Assembly (NCBI RefSeq): GCF_001949145.1
Contig: NW_019091372.1
Location: forward strand, 284,117 to 348,116
DNA from: Acanthaster planci
Lineage: Eukaryota; Echinodermata; Asteroidea; Valvatida; Acanthasteridae
DNA: 64,000 nucleotides
Direction: 5' to 3'
Shown here: positions 1-11,400 of the stretch, piece by piece
Position numbering within the stretch: the stretch's first letter is position 1
Layout of the letters: each line of letters begins with the position of its first letter
The notes under the pieces: model-generated
What the model was told of the DNA's origin: nothing
The model's database searches: none
The model's input: only the letters and a program-made list of their open reading frames with translations
Position numbers and translations under genes: made by a program

Positions 1-3000
1 ACCTGTCCTGTAAGAACAGGTGCTGAACATTGATTTCGTTGTTGAGGTGGGAGCTGGCGATCAATTATAATGCAAATGAGACTACATTTTATTTACTCTT
101 GGCCTTTTGGCTTTCACTTTTAGACGAGATAATGTTGAAATTAGTCTTTTGAAGATGGCTAATATTCATAGAATTTCATAGTTTCAGCGATTTAAATATG
201 ATTCTTAATGTTCTTAATTTGGGTTTGAATTCAGTAGGAAAAATCACGTTCAAGAAACTTAAAATGTGTCCATGTGAGAACTTCAGACATCGCGTAGCAT
301 TAGGTACTTCGATTATTCAGTGCCTTAAACTTAAAAATAATCCTGGTATCTTAGCGTCATGTTTGGTGGCGATGGCAACGTAAGGTTATTGTTTGTCGAT
401 AATGAGATCATGCCTAGAAGACAACGGCCAACTTGCTTTGACAAAGAAGCTACGAATGTGCGCGTTGCCTTTACAATGTACCATTATTAGGTGGTTTGCC
501 TTCATAAATTCTATCAAGTTGACAATAGAGAAATTAAATATTCAAATCCTTAGAAATAGATGGGTCTCAACCATTCAAATTTTAGTGATGTGACACCTGA
601 ATCTCCACCAACTGAAATACTTTGAACACCGGGGGGATCCCAGGGATGGAGGATTATACCCCCCCCCCCACTTTTTGACCAAAGGGATTACCAGTATAAC
701 CACCCCATCCCACTTTTCAAGTCACTTACTATGCGCACCCTTAGCCCCTTAGCCTGCACTACCGGCTTCGCACTTGCCGGCGTCACGACCTCACCTGTGA
801 TGGAGGCGGTGCTAAGCTTTCGTAAATAACCCCCCCCCACGAGACAAAAAAATCTCCGCCCATACTTTTGAAGTTTGGTGGTCATCACTGTGTGACGTCA
901 TTAGTTAACAACAGGCGCACCAAAAGGTGTCACCCCACTGTCACCGAAAAAAAACAAACATCACGACGAAAATGATCTGAATAGTTGCACAACGTTTATT
1001 ATTTTCTTTATACTACATTTAATGTCAAAAAAGGGTAGATACGTATACATGTATTCTTGCTATACAAAATAATACAGAATATTAAAGCAAAGCCATGCAT
1101 CTGACCAACAAAGGCCAACAGAGGGCGTGCATTTACAAAGCATTAATGGTGGTAAAAGGAGCACCAATAAATTAAAGAAACGAACAAAACAGAAATTTTT
1201 AAACTCTAAACCAGTCAACACAGAACGATCCTTGTCGAAGTGAGTAGAGTTGTGTTCAATAGCAATTTTCATACCCCATAGCTGTTGCATCTTTCAACAC
1301 GATTGTAACGGCTAGCGGAAGCTTTCCACAAATACAGGTACGAGTTTGCTGGGATCTGTAGGACATGTCAATCCCAAGTCTTAAACATATCTATAAATAT
1401 AAATAAAATATTTATACATACATCGTTAACGAAATAAGTTGGCGTAGTATAAAATTTATTGGTCACACTTCGGGCGATGTTATACAAACACTGACTAAAC
1501 TTACATTTAGTGTGCATTTACATTTTCTCCAGATTCAAAGTCAACAAAAATAAATAGAGCTCACAAATAAAAATTAACTTAATATTGGATTAAAGACATC
1601 ACCATTCTGAGCTTATCCCTTGGACCGGATGGAAGGATCGATTCATAGCAGAGGGGGCGTCTAATTGTTCAACGACAGGGACGACTATACGAAGCACCAC
1701 AACACAAGGAAGCCCTACAATGAGTCATGACGTCCTCAGTAGCCATGACATTATTTCTTGGTTTTGACACTTGCTCTGAAACGGCTTCTCAGAAAGCGCA
1801 CCAAAGAACCAGGACATTTACATGTACTGCAAGGCCATCTTACTTTCCTTCACATTCTCCTTCGACCATGCCCACTCGAAATCAAACGGGGGATTTGATC
1901 TACTTGCTGTGGCGATATTATTCATACATTTAAACTTTTTAAACAGAATTAGCTTTTGTTTTCAGAAGTTCAATATTTGAAGCTTTCACGACTGAGGATA
2001 CCTATTTCAGGCCCGCAATGCCGAGTCAGACGATGCCATACTTAAGATATACGCCCGTCTTCGAACGCTATGAATACAATTAACTGTGGTGTTTTCATAG
2101 CAATTTTGGCACTGCTCTCGATGAAATTACAACCACATGTACATCTAACACTGTACACGGTCAATGGTACACAAAAAAGAGTCTATGTACGTATACTTGG
2201 TTTACACATACACAATATACAGCAGTGCACCACAACAGCACGTGGTTGAACCTCAAGAATCTCACATTAATGTCCATAAACTATATTACACAATCATCTT
2301 GAACAAGTCAAATGACACGAACTTCGCCTCAAAAAAGGTGGTAGATGTTTCTATAAAAAATAAAAACCACGGATCCATTAATTCATAATAAATTTCAGAT
2401 AAATTTTACAGACGTTTTACAGGACATTTATAGATCGACAAAAACGTTGATACAACAGTAGTAATATCCATATATTTCAGTTTTCAAACAACCACGTCAT
2501 GATATCATAGTAAACTACATAAGTTTTGCACCCGATTTCTTACTGCTATTGAATATTCATAAAACGCACACCTAGTCTACGACGTCACAGCTACTGAATA
2601 TTCAACAGTCCACACAACACGAATGACTAGCATCATACGACCAATATTTAAGTCTTAATTAGTTACTTTATATAAAAAGGAAGAATTTTGAACTTCTATT
2701 TATTTGAATCGCTGTCAAGCTAAACACTGAATACCTTGTGTAACTATCTTTTGTTCACAATTTACACTGATTTTACATGCAAAGGGTTTTTCTCATACCC
2801 TGAGTTAAAAAGGGGGGGAGGGGAGGGTATTGAAACCCCCAAACGGAGTACAAAAGAGGGCGATATAAACAAAGGCTCAACTTCTTTAAGAAACGTCAAC
2901 GTAACCTGGTTCTTTCCATTTAATGACGTCACGTACAACGGTCAGGTCAAGTGCTATACAGTCGACGGTAACCTAACAAAAACGTTTACACGTATTAACA

Positions 3001-4329
3001 GGGGTACAAACTCGCCAGCGACGTGTACAGCGTGTTAAGAGACTATGACTGCTAAAACTGAACATATCTGAGAAGGGTTCCTCACCATTTCGATTACAAG
3101 CCCTATGAGCCTCGAGCTGGACCAAGATAGGGTCAATTTTCTTCGCGACGGAAGCTCCTTTGGTTGGAACTTAGCTTCGCTGGTGCACGAACAACTAGGA
3201 AATGCAGGCGCTACCGTCGCATCGTTACCAACAAATTGAACCCTCCCCAGCATGGCTCTCTTCAACCGATGAGGGGGTGCTTCTGTTCAAGGCGGATTAC
3301 TCAGAGTAATCAATGAGAAAACCAAATGGAAAACAGTTATGGCAAGACAAGACCCCAAATAAGACAAACCACATGCACATGTACGCAGGTTTCATCCCCT
3401 TCAAAACGCGTCGAATCTCAATGGCGATATGCCAATAAGTATGTGCGAAATGGGCTGGAAAGCTGAACACGCTCATGAATATGCAAAACATCTGCATCAT
3501 GAATTTGTAAACTCCTCCACCCAACCGCAAGAAAAAATGTGCATGCCAAACTGGAATCACTCACACTTCGCGATCGGCGTTAGGAAGATACATGAAGAAA
3601 CCTGCACAATACTACGCACTAAAGTTCTGCATAATGAATACAGAGAGGTCATCCGGGGTCATAACATCGTCCCATTCTCCACTGGTCAGAAACCTCGTCT
3701 CTAGTTTAAGGGAAGAATTACTGACAAAAAGTTACCAACAGTTTTCTCCACTGATGTAAAAAAAAACCAAATGTAGTGGATATCGTCATTAGGAACACAG
3801 CTACTGTAAACATGAATACAGTGGGCCTACGTGGTTGATTTGCTATCACGACCGTTACGCTCTTCTCTAGCATTCGATTAACCCGACACAACAAATACTT
3901 CATTGCAACCAAAAAATTAGGATTCATCCGAGGACATTCAAAAAAGTGGGAGACATACAAAAGAAAATCGAGCAACTACGTTAGAGTTGAAAATTCCTTG
4001 CGTTGATTATTAAACCCTTGGTTAATGTTGCCAAGAAGATAATAGCAAAGTTACTCCTTTAATCAGTAGGCAACACAAGAGGGCGGTATTTACCACAGGC
4101 CTTTGTGACGTCAGTGCAAAAGATAATGCACGTGATATTTATGCACGTACGCGCATGTGTAGGTATTTCTTTGACTTGAATTACAACCCGAGTTGAAAAT
4201 GGATCTCTCAGAGGTTTTGAATTTGTTGTACTTGTTCAGTTTTTCTACAGCCGTTGGTTAGATTTAATCATGCAGGTAGGAAACCTCCACGATGATCACG
4301 ATCCAAACCAGTAAATTTCAAGAAATGAC
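1..4329. other. Downstream flank, no gene recognised
   Basis: Short unconvincing ORFs only. It includes a poly-C-bounded segment at about 630-860 related in style to the C-rich repeat family at 17795 and 26935, and the dispersed repeat at 3100-3298. A/T-rich stretches with AATAAA/TTTATT near 980-1600 could belong to a very long 3' UTR or a neighbouring gene. Confidence 0.5.
3100..3298 (-). repeat. Dispersed repeat, copy 1 (SINE-like leader plus body)
   Basis: Strongly similar to 30101-30292 over its whole length. Shared landmarks are CCTCGAGCTGGACCAAGA at one end and GATGAGGGGGTGCTTC followed by CTCAAGGCGGAT at the other. The latter end is also shared with the leader of the tRNA-derived SINE ending at 53312, so the family is read on the minus strand. 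It has no coding capacity. Confidence 0.8.
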
Positions 4330-5090
4330 AGTAAACAGTCTTATAGACGAATCCGACGACCAAAATTAGAAGTCATTACTACGGGGCCATCCTGTTCGAA
4401 AACAGGCAGTGCGCACGCGTGAAATTCCTCCTTGACCGATAGGCAGTAGTCAATTGCCGAAGTGCGCGCGCTCAGGTGTGTAATGGCCCCTCGGAATGGC
4501 GTCTCGACAGATTTGTCTATACCGAGATAAGCAGATGGTCCATGGCCTGGGACCATATACGATAGTTTCCCCAACGAAGGGAGTTCCCATGATTTGATGT
4601 CACATGTACGGATGCGGCCAACAGGAGGTAAGTCCCAAACTCTGCAGGCTAAAAAATCAGAAAGAGCTTTGTATTCCGTGGCCTCACGACAACTTTTCCT
4701 CATAGAATTTCAGTTCTTCCAAGCAGCTGGCTTCAATGGAAACACATGGCGGCGTGAAATTTGCTACGCCCGATGGACTTAAGGTGATGACTAAAATATC
4801 GAAGACTTGCCGCCATGGTAAACCTGTGTCTTAGTTTTAAGGAATAATACATCAGGTGGCACATAACTTATGGACCTCATAAAGCATCTTTTCTCGATTA
4901 CGGTCACTTAAACTTCTCGGCATGATACTGTCAATTTTGATAATGGATAATGGTCCAGTTTATCGGTAAGCTTTTTTTCCTATGACATGTTTCAACAAGG
5001 CTGGTGATGTTTTAGGGAGAAAATATTTACAGACTGCCAAGCGCCACCAACCGCCATCTTTACATTCCACTCTGTCCATCCTAAACATTT
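4330..5090 (-). other. GC-richer island with three ATGGCGG starts; possible promoter or first exon of a neighbouring gene
   Basis: Minus-strand ATGGCGG at 5057-5051 and ATGGCGGC at 4816-4809, and a plus-strand ATGGCGGC at 4746-4753, all fit the YY1-type motif common at animal promoters. From 4816 the minus strand reads MAASLRYFSHHLKSIGRSK, basic and without acids like a mitochondrial presequence, but stops after 27 residues. A separate 120-codon minus ORF spans 4703-4341. The plus strand has a consensus GAG|GTAAGT donor at about 4628. I recognise no protein family; this may be a gene start, a fragment of one, or chance. Confidence 0.3.
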
Positions 5091-6399
5091 ACAGTTTTCA
5101 CCTGTCTACACAGACAATGTAAATTTTATGCAAATGAGGTATTGAGCAATTGAGCACAGGTAACGCTTAAAGTTGATATAGCTATCTATTAAAATACATA
5201 TTTACACACATACTACGCAAGAACATCGTTCCAACATCTAACATGTACATGTACATCAATGTCGACTACACATATATACCTTTTTGTTCAAGGTTATCAA
5301 ATGCGTACAGTTTTCAATTTTTTTCTTTCATTTTTCAACAAAAGAGTTTTATGTTGTGTCAAATCCTGCATACTTTCCCTTTGGCAAAAATTCCGTTGAC
5401 TGATCGACAATCAGCAAGCTTTTCAGACTGGTGCCATCATCTACGGCCCAGACTAAATCCTGACATATTTCCCAAATCCATGCACCATTTACATTTTTAC
5501 ACAGGCAGCAGGTTTTCATACAACACAATTTTGATTCGATTTTTCCCCCTTTTTTGTTTTTATATACTGTATTTACAGAACTAAGATGTTTGATCAAAAT
5601 GATACTATCTATCAAAAAGCATATTATTCACATATTTACTATGTGAATTTGTCAAAAATGAAAACAAGCAAAAGAAAACAAAGTGAAAGTACACGTCGAC
5701 CCAAACTAGTGATGTTTGTCAAAACAAAATGAAACTCTAAAACTCAAGTTCTGTAAAATTTGAAGGGGAAAAATTCCCACAACAGATGTTGCAACAAACC
5801 TTTCAAAGGTCTGGGCTGGTCAAAAGTAAAATCCTGAGTAGAGAGCACGAAGTTGCTGCAGAAGGATTATTACAGGTAGATATCTGTGATGATCTCTCCC
5901 CACAGTTGATCAAGTCTACAAAACCCCTTTTCTATTCTAACAACTCAAAAATAAATACAACAGAAAAGCCCGAACAGAAAAGAAAAGACGATCAGAACAA
6001 ACTCATGTTATTGACAATCTCATCCTATTTTTTTTTCTTATTTTTTGTTTTGTTTTGTTTTTTTGTTTTTGGCTTTTTGTTGACTTTTGGGGGGAGGTTG
6101 AGCTTCCCCAGTTTTGCTTCAGTTACGTAGTCAATTAAATATGTAACTAGCTAGTGCGTCCAGAAGTAAACTAGATAAAAGTCGACATGCTTCTTGGCAA
6201 ATATACAAGGGAGAGTTCAGTATTTTTTTATTTTTCCCCCAAAAAGAGCCATAAATGACATTTAATACAGAGAAATGGTGATCTGTGATGACATAAACAA
6301 ACATAAAATCAGCTGCTTTTTTTTTCTTCAGAACTAGGGTTCATGATGAACACCACCATTTACGGAAGTGGATCTGTATTGCGTAATGTTTCATAGCCT

Positions 6400-6643
6400 A
6401 TTCACTCTTTGCACGCTGCCGCCATAGGCATGCAGAGCCTCGAACTGGCAGCTTGTACAATTGCATCACAATCGTGTCAACGTAGCTTTTTGAAACATTG
6501 TCCAATCGCATGGTATAAGAACACAGCATGCACCAAATTGCTAAGCAACATACACGGGAATCACTGAACCGGCTATATTGATTGTGTCAAGCTGCTAGAT
6601 CGAGGCTCTGCGTGCCTATGGCGGCAGCGTGCAAAGAGCGAAT
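6400..6643. mobile_element. Foldback/MITE-like element with about 58-bp terminal inverted repeats
   Basis: The left arm (6400-6459) beginning ATTCACTCTTTGCACGCTGC and the reverse complement of the right arm (6583-6643) beginning ATTCGCTCTTTGCACGCTGC agree over nearly 60 bp with about five mismatches. The roughly 120-bp centre has no ORF. I see no convincing target-site duplication, so the transposon family is not assigned. It is non-autonomous. Confidence 0.85.
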
Positions 6644-6758
6644 GCTGAGGTAGGACGTACTGTACTTGTAGTCTGGTTGTGAAAATGATTGCTCTTGGGT
6701 AGGTATTGTGCATTTGTGCCAAGGATTCTCTCAACCGTCATGAATTTAGTGAACTTGT

Positions 6759-6764
6759 TTTATT
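6759..6764 (-). terminator. Candidate poly(A) signal AATAAA for SoxD
   Basis: First canonical AATAAA on the minus strand downstream of the SoxD stop, about 1.35 kb after it. Other matches exist at 6232-6227 and further on, so usage is a guess. Confidence 0.25.
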
Positions 6765-7401
6765 TTTCATTTTGTTCTTCAGCATGGCACTTCTACTGTA
6801 GAACCAAAGTCACTTGTGTGAAACTTGTTGGCTACACCACATAGGATAGAGCTTCATCATATCAAGGGGCAACTATCTTGTTTTCTACCACAGAGAGCCC
6901 CAAACTGAGGCTGTAAGAAAAAAAACAGTCAGTTGCCTTTAGCAATATGTAAGGTTGTACTAGTTCCATCATTTGGTATACAAGAGCAAGACAAAAACGG
7001 CAGCATCATGATGAAGGTCTACACCTTTGATGCACCAGGAAGTGACTTGTGAACGTAGACTCTGTGCAAGTTGAACCTCAGTTTGGAGCCCAGTGAAGAT
7101 CAGTTACAGCAGGTTTGGCAGGTACCACCATGGAAGTTAATCTCATAGTGGGTTGTGTCGCTGTACACGACATCCCACTCTGTGGTGTGACCAACAAATG
7201 TGATATATCCCTCACAGTCCCAAATCCTCCGATTTCAAACTGATTTTTACATACACCGTAAGGGGTTAGCGTTAAAAATGTGGTGGGCACATTTTTACAG
7301 AGAGGTGGTGTGAATCTACATGTAATACTATGCAACTTAATATATGGTCATTAGGCAGCATCGATAAGCTTACTTGAGAAGCGCAGGCAAAAAGCATCCA
7401 C

Positions 7402-7479
7402 AAAAGCTGAAGCCATCTTCAGTGGTCAAAAGCTGAAGCCATCTTCAGTGGTCAAAAGCTGAAGCCATCTTCAGTGGTC
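7402..7479 (+). repeat. Three exact tandem copies of a 26-bp unit with internal hairpin
   Basis: The unit starts AAAAGCTGAAGCCATC and is repeated at 7402, 7428 and 7454 without mismatches, implying recent duplication. Each copy contains CTGAAG-CCAT-CTTCAG, a perfect 6-bp stem with 4-base loop. If the SoxD 3' UTR reaches this point, the transcript would carry three identical hairpins. Confidence 0.95.
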
Positions 7480-8117
7480 AGGGAGCATCACCCTCCCACT
7501 GGGGTCTGTTACATTTATATACAAGGAGGAACCAACCTTTCCCCTTTTGCAAATGCAAATTTGTCGGCCTGTTATACTCAAACTGTTTCGCACAGTTCTT
7601 CTTGGATGAGCCATTTTTCTTGGTTACACATTTGGCAGTGGTTCAGAGTTATAATTTCAGCGTGCACTGCAGCTGTCAGACATATCGATTTTTCAAGATT
7701 CTGTGACCTGAAGTAGTCAGTGTCTACCCATGCTGCCAAGACAAGCTGGAGTTGGGATGAGAGGAGTCTGGGTGCTGTACCTGCATGTGATTGAGTGTCT
7801 TCATGGGTTTGGTCCAATCACAACTCTCAGACCCAGGATACGGCAACCTCTCTTCACCAAGATGGAAGAAATGACAAATCTCACCACTTCCTCATTAATT
7901 CGACAAATACAGCACCATAAACAATACATTTGAAGTTGATGAATTAATGCCTAATGGAACTGGTCACACTGAATTCAGATTCGGTGGTTTAAGTCAACAG
8001 TTGTGATCCACTGAATGGACCAAACTGTCTAAAAAAACATATGGTCCAATTAAAAGGCTATAATATAAACACAAAAACCCTGATATAAAAAAAAAAAACC
8101 AATGACACTTTGATGGC

Positions 8118-8467
8118 TCAGTACTCTGTGGGCGATTCCAGGGACATAGGGGAAGAGACTTGCCCCAGGGAGTAAGCACCTTCCACCATGGACAACCCCT
8201 GGGGTGACATGGGGCCAATGTTGGGCGCTCGCACCATGTGTTCGCCGTCCCGAGTGTAGAAGACGTGTCGGACCTCCTGCCGCTTGGCCCGCATCAGGGC
8301 CTTGTACTCGCCGATCTTCAGCTTCTTGCCGTCGATGATGCAGGTGCGTTTTGGGCGGGGCTTGTACTTGTAATCCGGGTATTTCTCCAGGTGGGCCTTG
8401 CTGAGACGAGCTTGCTCTTCATAGTATGGCTGTTTCTCGGCATTGGACATTGTCTTCCATTTGGAAC
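8118..8467 (-). CDS. SoxD: SoxD exon F: end of HMG box, SoxD extension, stop
   Basis: The acceptor CCTTGAAAAG is weak, but the join is exact: G plus GT TCC gives [37 protein letters not shown] completes the HMG box and basic nuclear-localisation tail. [20 protein letters not shown] is the SoxD-specific extension. The stop TGA is at 8120-8118. After the extension only about 40 residues remain, ending ESPTEY, so the C-terminal tail is much shorter than in vertebrate Sox5/Sox6 (over 100 residues), and their acidic end is missing. Confidence 0.97.
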
Positions 8468-11400
8468 CTTTTCAAGGAAGAGGAAAAAAATTATCAAAGG
8501 AAAAACAGACCAGACACCACCAGAAACCATTAACCCTAACCCCTAAAGGTGTATGTAAAATCGTACCGAAATAGGAGGATTTGAAACTGTTAGGATTAAT
8601 AACCCCCTAGGGTGAAATGAATCTGCAAATCTGTGTTTTATGGGTTAAGCCTGCTTCTGAACCTTGTGACTAAGGCTGGGTCTAGGTAAGAGCTAGTTTA
8701 AAGTATGTGAATGCATGTGACGGTAGCCATAGTCGTAGCCCAACACTAAATGCAAACCGATGAAATACCCACATGTACCCTTCTCTGGCACTCAGCATTG
8801 GCGAACAGCGCCCCCTACTGTCTGAGCACAGAGACAATACATACCGAGTATCTTGCTGATGTTGGAGTTGTGCATGTCAGGATGTCTCGCCAGTATCTTT
8901 CTTCTCTCCTCCTTGGCCCACACCATGAAGGCGTTCATCGGCCGCTTGATGTGCGGCCGGTTGGCGTCCAGCTTCCGCGTGTCCCGGTACATACGGGCAA
9001 TCGTCGCTGCAAACGGGCAGAAATATGTTTGGATATCAGTGGAAGATATCATTCATATTATGATACGTTCTAAGTATATACATACAGCAAGAGCAAAGCA
9101 CTGCTGATGGAACGGATAAAAATGGGTTTTAATTTAGACTTAGAATTTGATTCGAGTCACGAAGTAAGATTTGATTATAATAATGGCCCCATTTTGGCCA
9201 CCAATTGTTTTTTCAATTTTTAAAAACTGTTTGGATTATAGAAGTACCCCTTGTATGTAGGTCAAACATCCATTGTAGCACGGTGGATCGAAATCATTAC
9301 GGATGAATATCGCCCTCTGTTATTCAGCCTCCAGAAAACCAAGTCCAGTGAGGTTTCTTTTAAAAAGACATATTTCTGAGAGTTCGGGATGACCCTGCTG
9401 CTGCACATATATAGCGCCCTCTTTGCTCACATCTTGCCAATGAGGGTGAGGGGCATCCATCTCATAGGATAGCATTAATGGCATGGGTAGAGGTTTTTTG
9501 TCTTGTTCAGTTGATGACAAAGGCTGAATTACTTTCCACTGCACTCTGCATTATTGGAAACACAGCAGTACTTCAAGGAGGATGCAGGGGCCAGTAGGAC
9601 TTCAAATTCTTTGACCCTGACCCAATGTCAAAGTCCCGGCCAAGACTGTCGAGCTGACCCCACCAACTCTGATTTCTTGAGGATGCACATGTTAGCCGTA
9701 CCCCTAGGATCCGTTCAAGCGAACTACTCTCTTAAACACGAGTACTCTCCTGAAGCGCATGAACGGCAGGAGTACGCCCCGCCGATCAGAGAGAGTAAAC
9801 TCCCCGTCATGCAGGAGTACACTCCTGACCTAAGAGTAATGCTCCGGCATCCTCACTCAGGAGTAACCGCACGAACACAGCCCAAGATTCTCAGCTACCA
9901 CCACAACCAGAGCAGTGACACTGAAGCCTGACACTGATAAGAGATGAATCAGACGACTTTTGAGATTACTTACAATTGTCAACTTGAACGTCCATCTTGG
10001 GTCTCCCGTCCTCATCGGTTAGGTCGATGACAATGGACTTTTTCATACTCTGCAACATATGCAAAGGGTATGTGGTCTGAAAAGAATGTTGTTTACAACA
10101 AAGAGAGAACAGGTGAATGGAAGAGAAAACAGAACAGGTGAGATGCTACAGCAAACTATGCTAATAGGGTGGGTGGGTAATTGGAAAGCCACAACTAAAA
10201 GCCATTACATGTACTTCAGTGCTACCCACTCCGATTGAGGTTGTATGCAGGTGTATAATGCCGTTTTGGACCAACAGGTGTATACAACTTGCCACATGCT
10301 TGTGTGCATCAAGTGCAATATATGCATGAGTGGTGCTACCTCAGACTTAATGTACATTAATGTTAATTAATGTACATTGTAATGGATCGGCCTATTAATG
10401 GCTGATGCCTGATGGTCTAACAACTGCCCCCCCCAACTTTGAAAATCATTCTGCCGCAGCTGAATACCTGTGCGTGTAGGTTAGTATGCACGTACACGTG
10501 TAACGCTCTGGAAGTGCCTACAGGTTTACAACTGTGTAAACCAATGACAAAAAAAGCGCATTGCCCTTTTGGTGTATACATTTTACTAAAGTAACACAAC
10601 CCCCTTTTGATTGCAATATCTGTAAAAAAAAAAGGAAAAAATAACATCTCCCCTCCCTATCAGCGCCAAAGGCCTGTCACCCTGGTCGGCGGGAACCTTC
10701 GGGCCGGGATATACCAATTGCGTCAAATTACCTTGCGTGCAAACCTCGCGGAAGAGCAGCAAGTGGAAGGAAGGTAGGAAATGCTCCTTTAATAAGGACC
10801 AGGGTTCAGTGTTCCCAGTTAACGCAGAGAGCGGACGCGCCGTTTCCCCCCAAAGGACTTCAAACGTACTGGCCCCGTCAGACAGCCTCTATCACGTACT
10901 AATAACTTAACTACAACCAGTTCTCAAGTCACAGAACTTTTTTTAATCCAGGGTCTACAGAAGGAATGAAGAAAAAAAATGTGGGGAGACAGACTTGTCC
11001 AACAAAGTACACAAGGTGCGCTGGGGGTCAGCAAACGTCCACGGGGAATACTCACGTCTCCCCGGCGCTGAATTTTTTTTTTTTTTTTGAGAGGGAAACT
11101 TTGATGGAAACAGATCGATTGGATGTTTTAATTTCATGTCGCAGGGCCTCCGTATATGGTGTGTGAAATGATGCGCTGGGGGATTTTTATTTTCCTTCAG
11201 ATGTGACAGGGGGTCCCATTGGATCAGGGAAGGGGAAAGGAGGTTTTTAGTCTGGGCTCAGTCTCATCGGTGAAAGTAAGGACAAACGAGGTCACTCATA
11301 GTCAAGTCATCCAGAAGTACCCTTGCCTATTTTAAACCAAACGAATCTACATGTATGGTGAATATCCCCTTAGACAAGTACTAAAAGCAGCATTATGTGT

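Larger units (their letters stand above)
5091..8117 (-). other. Probable SoxD 3' UTR and proximal downstream DNA
   Basis: No coding region seen after the SoxD stop at 8118. The first AATAAA on the minus strand is at 6764-6759 and another is at 6232-6227. Either could define a 3' UTR of about 1.4 or 1.9 kb; SoxD 3' UTRs are long in other animals. The stretch is A/T-rich and includes a foldback element and a 26-bp triplication listed separately. The transcript end is not determinable from sequence. Confidence 0.4.

Noticed and set aside
9320-9544. 74-codon minus-strand ORF that could be an alternative SoxD exon
   Set aside because: Joining exon D to the available AGs just upstream gives an immediate TAG or an early TGA; the open frame itself is out of phase.
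9554-9931. 125-codon plus-strand ORF inside the SoxD intron next to the HMG exon
   Set aside because: Antisense, starts and ends without splice context, contains short inverted CAGGAGT/ACTCCTG words, and matches no family I know.
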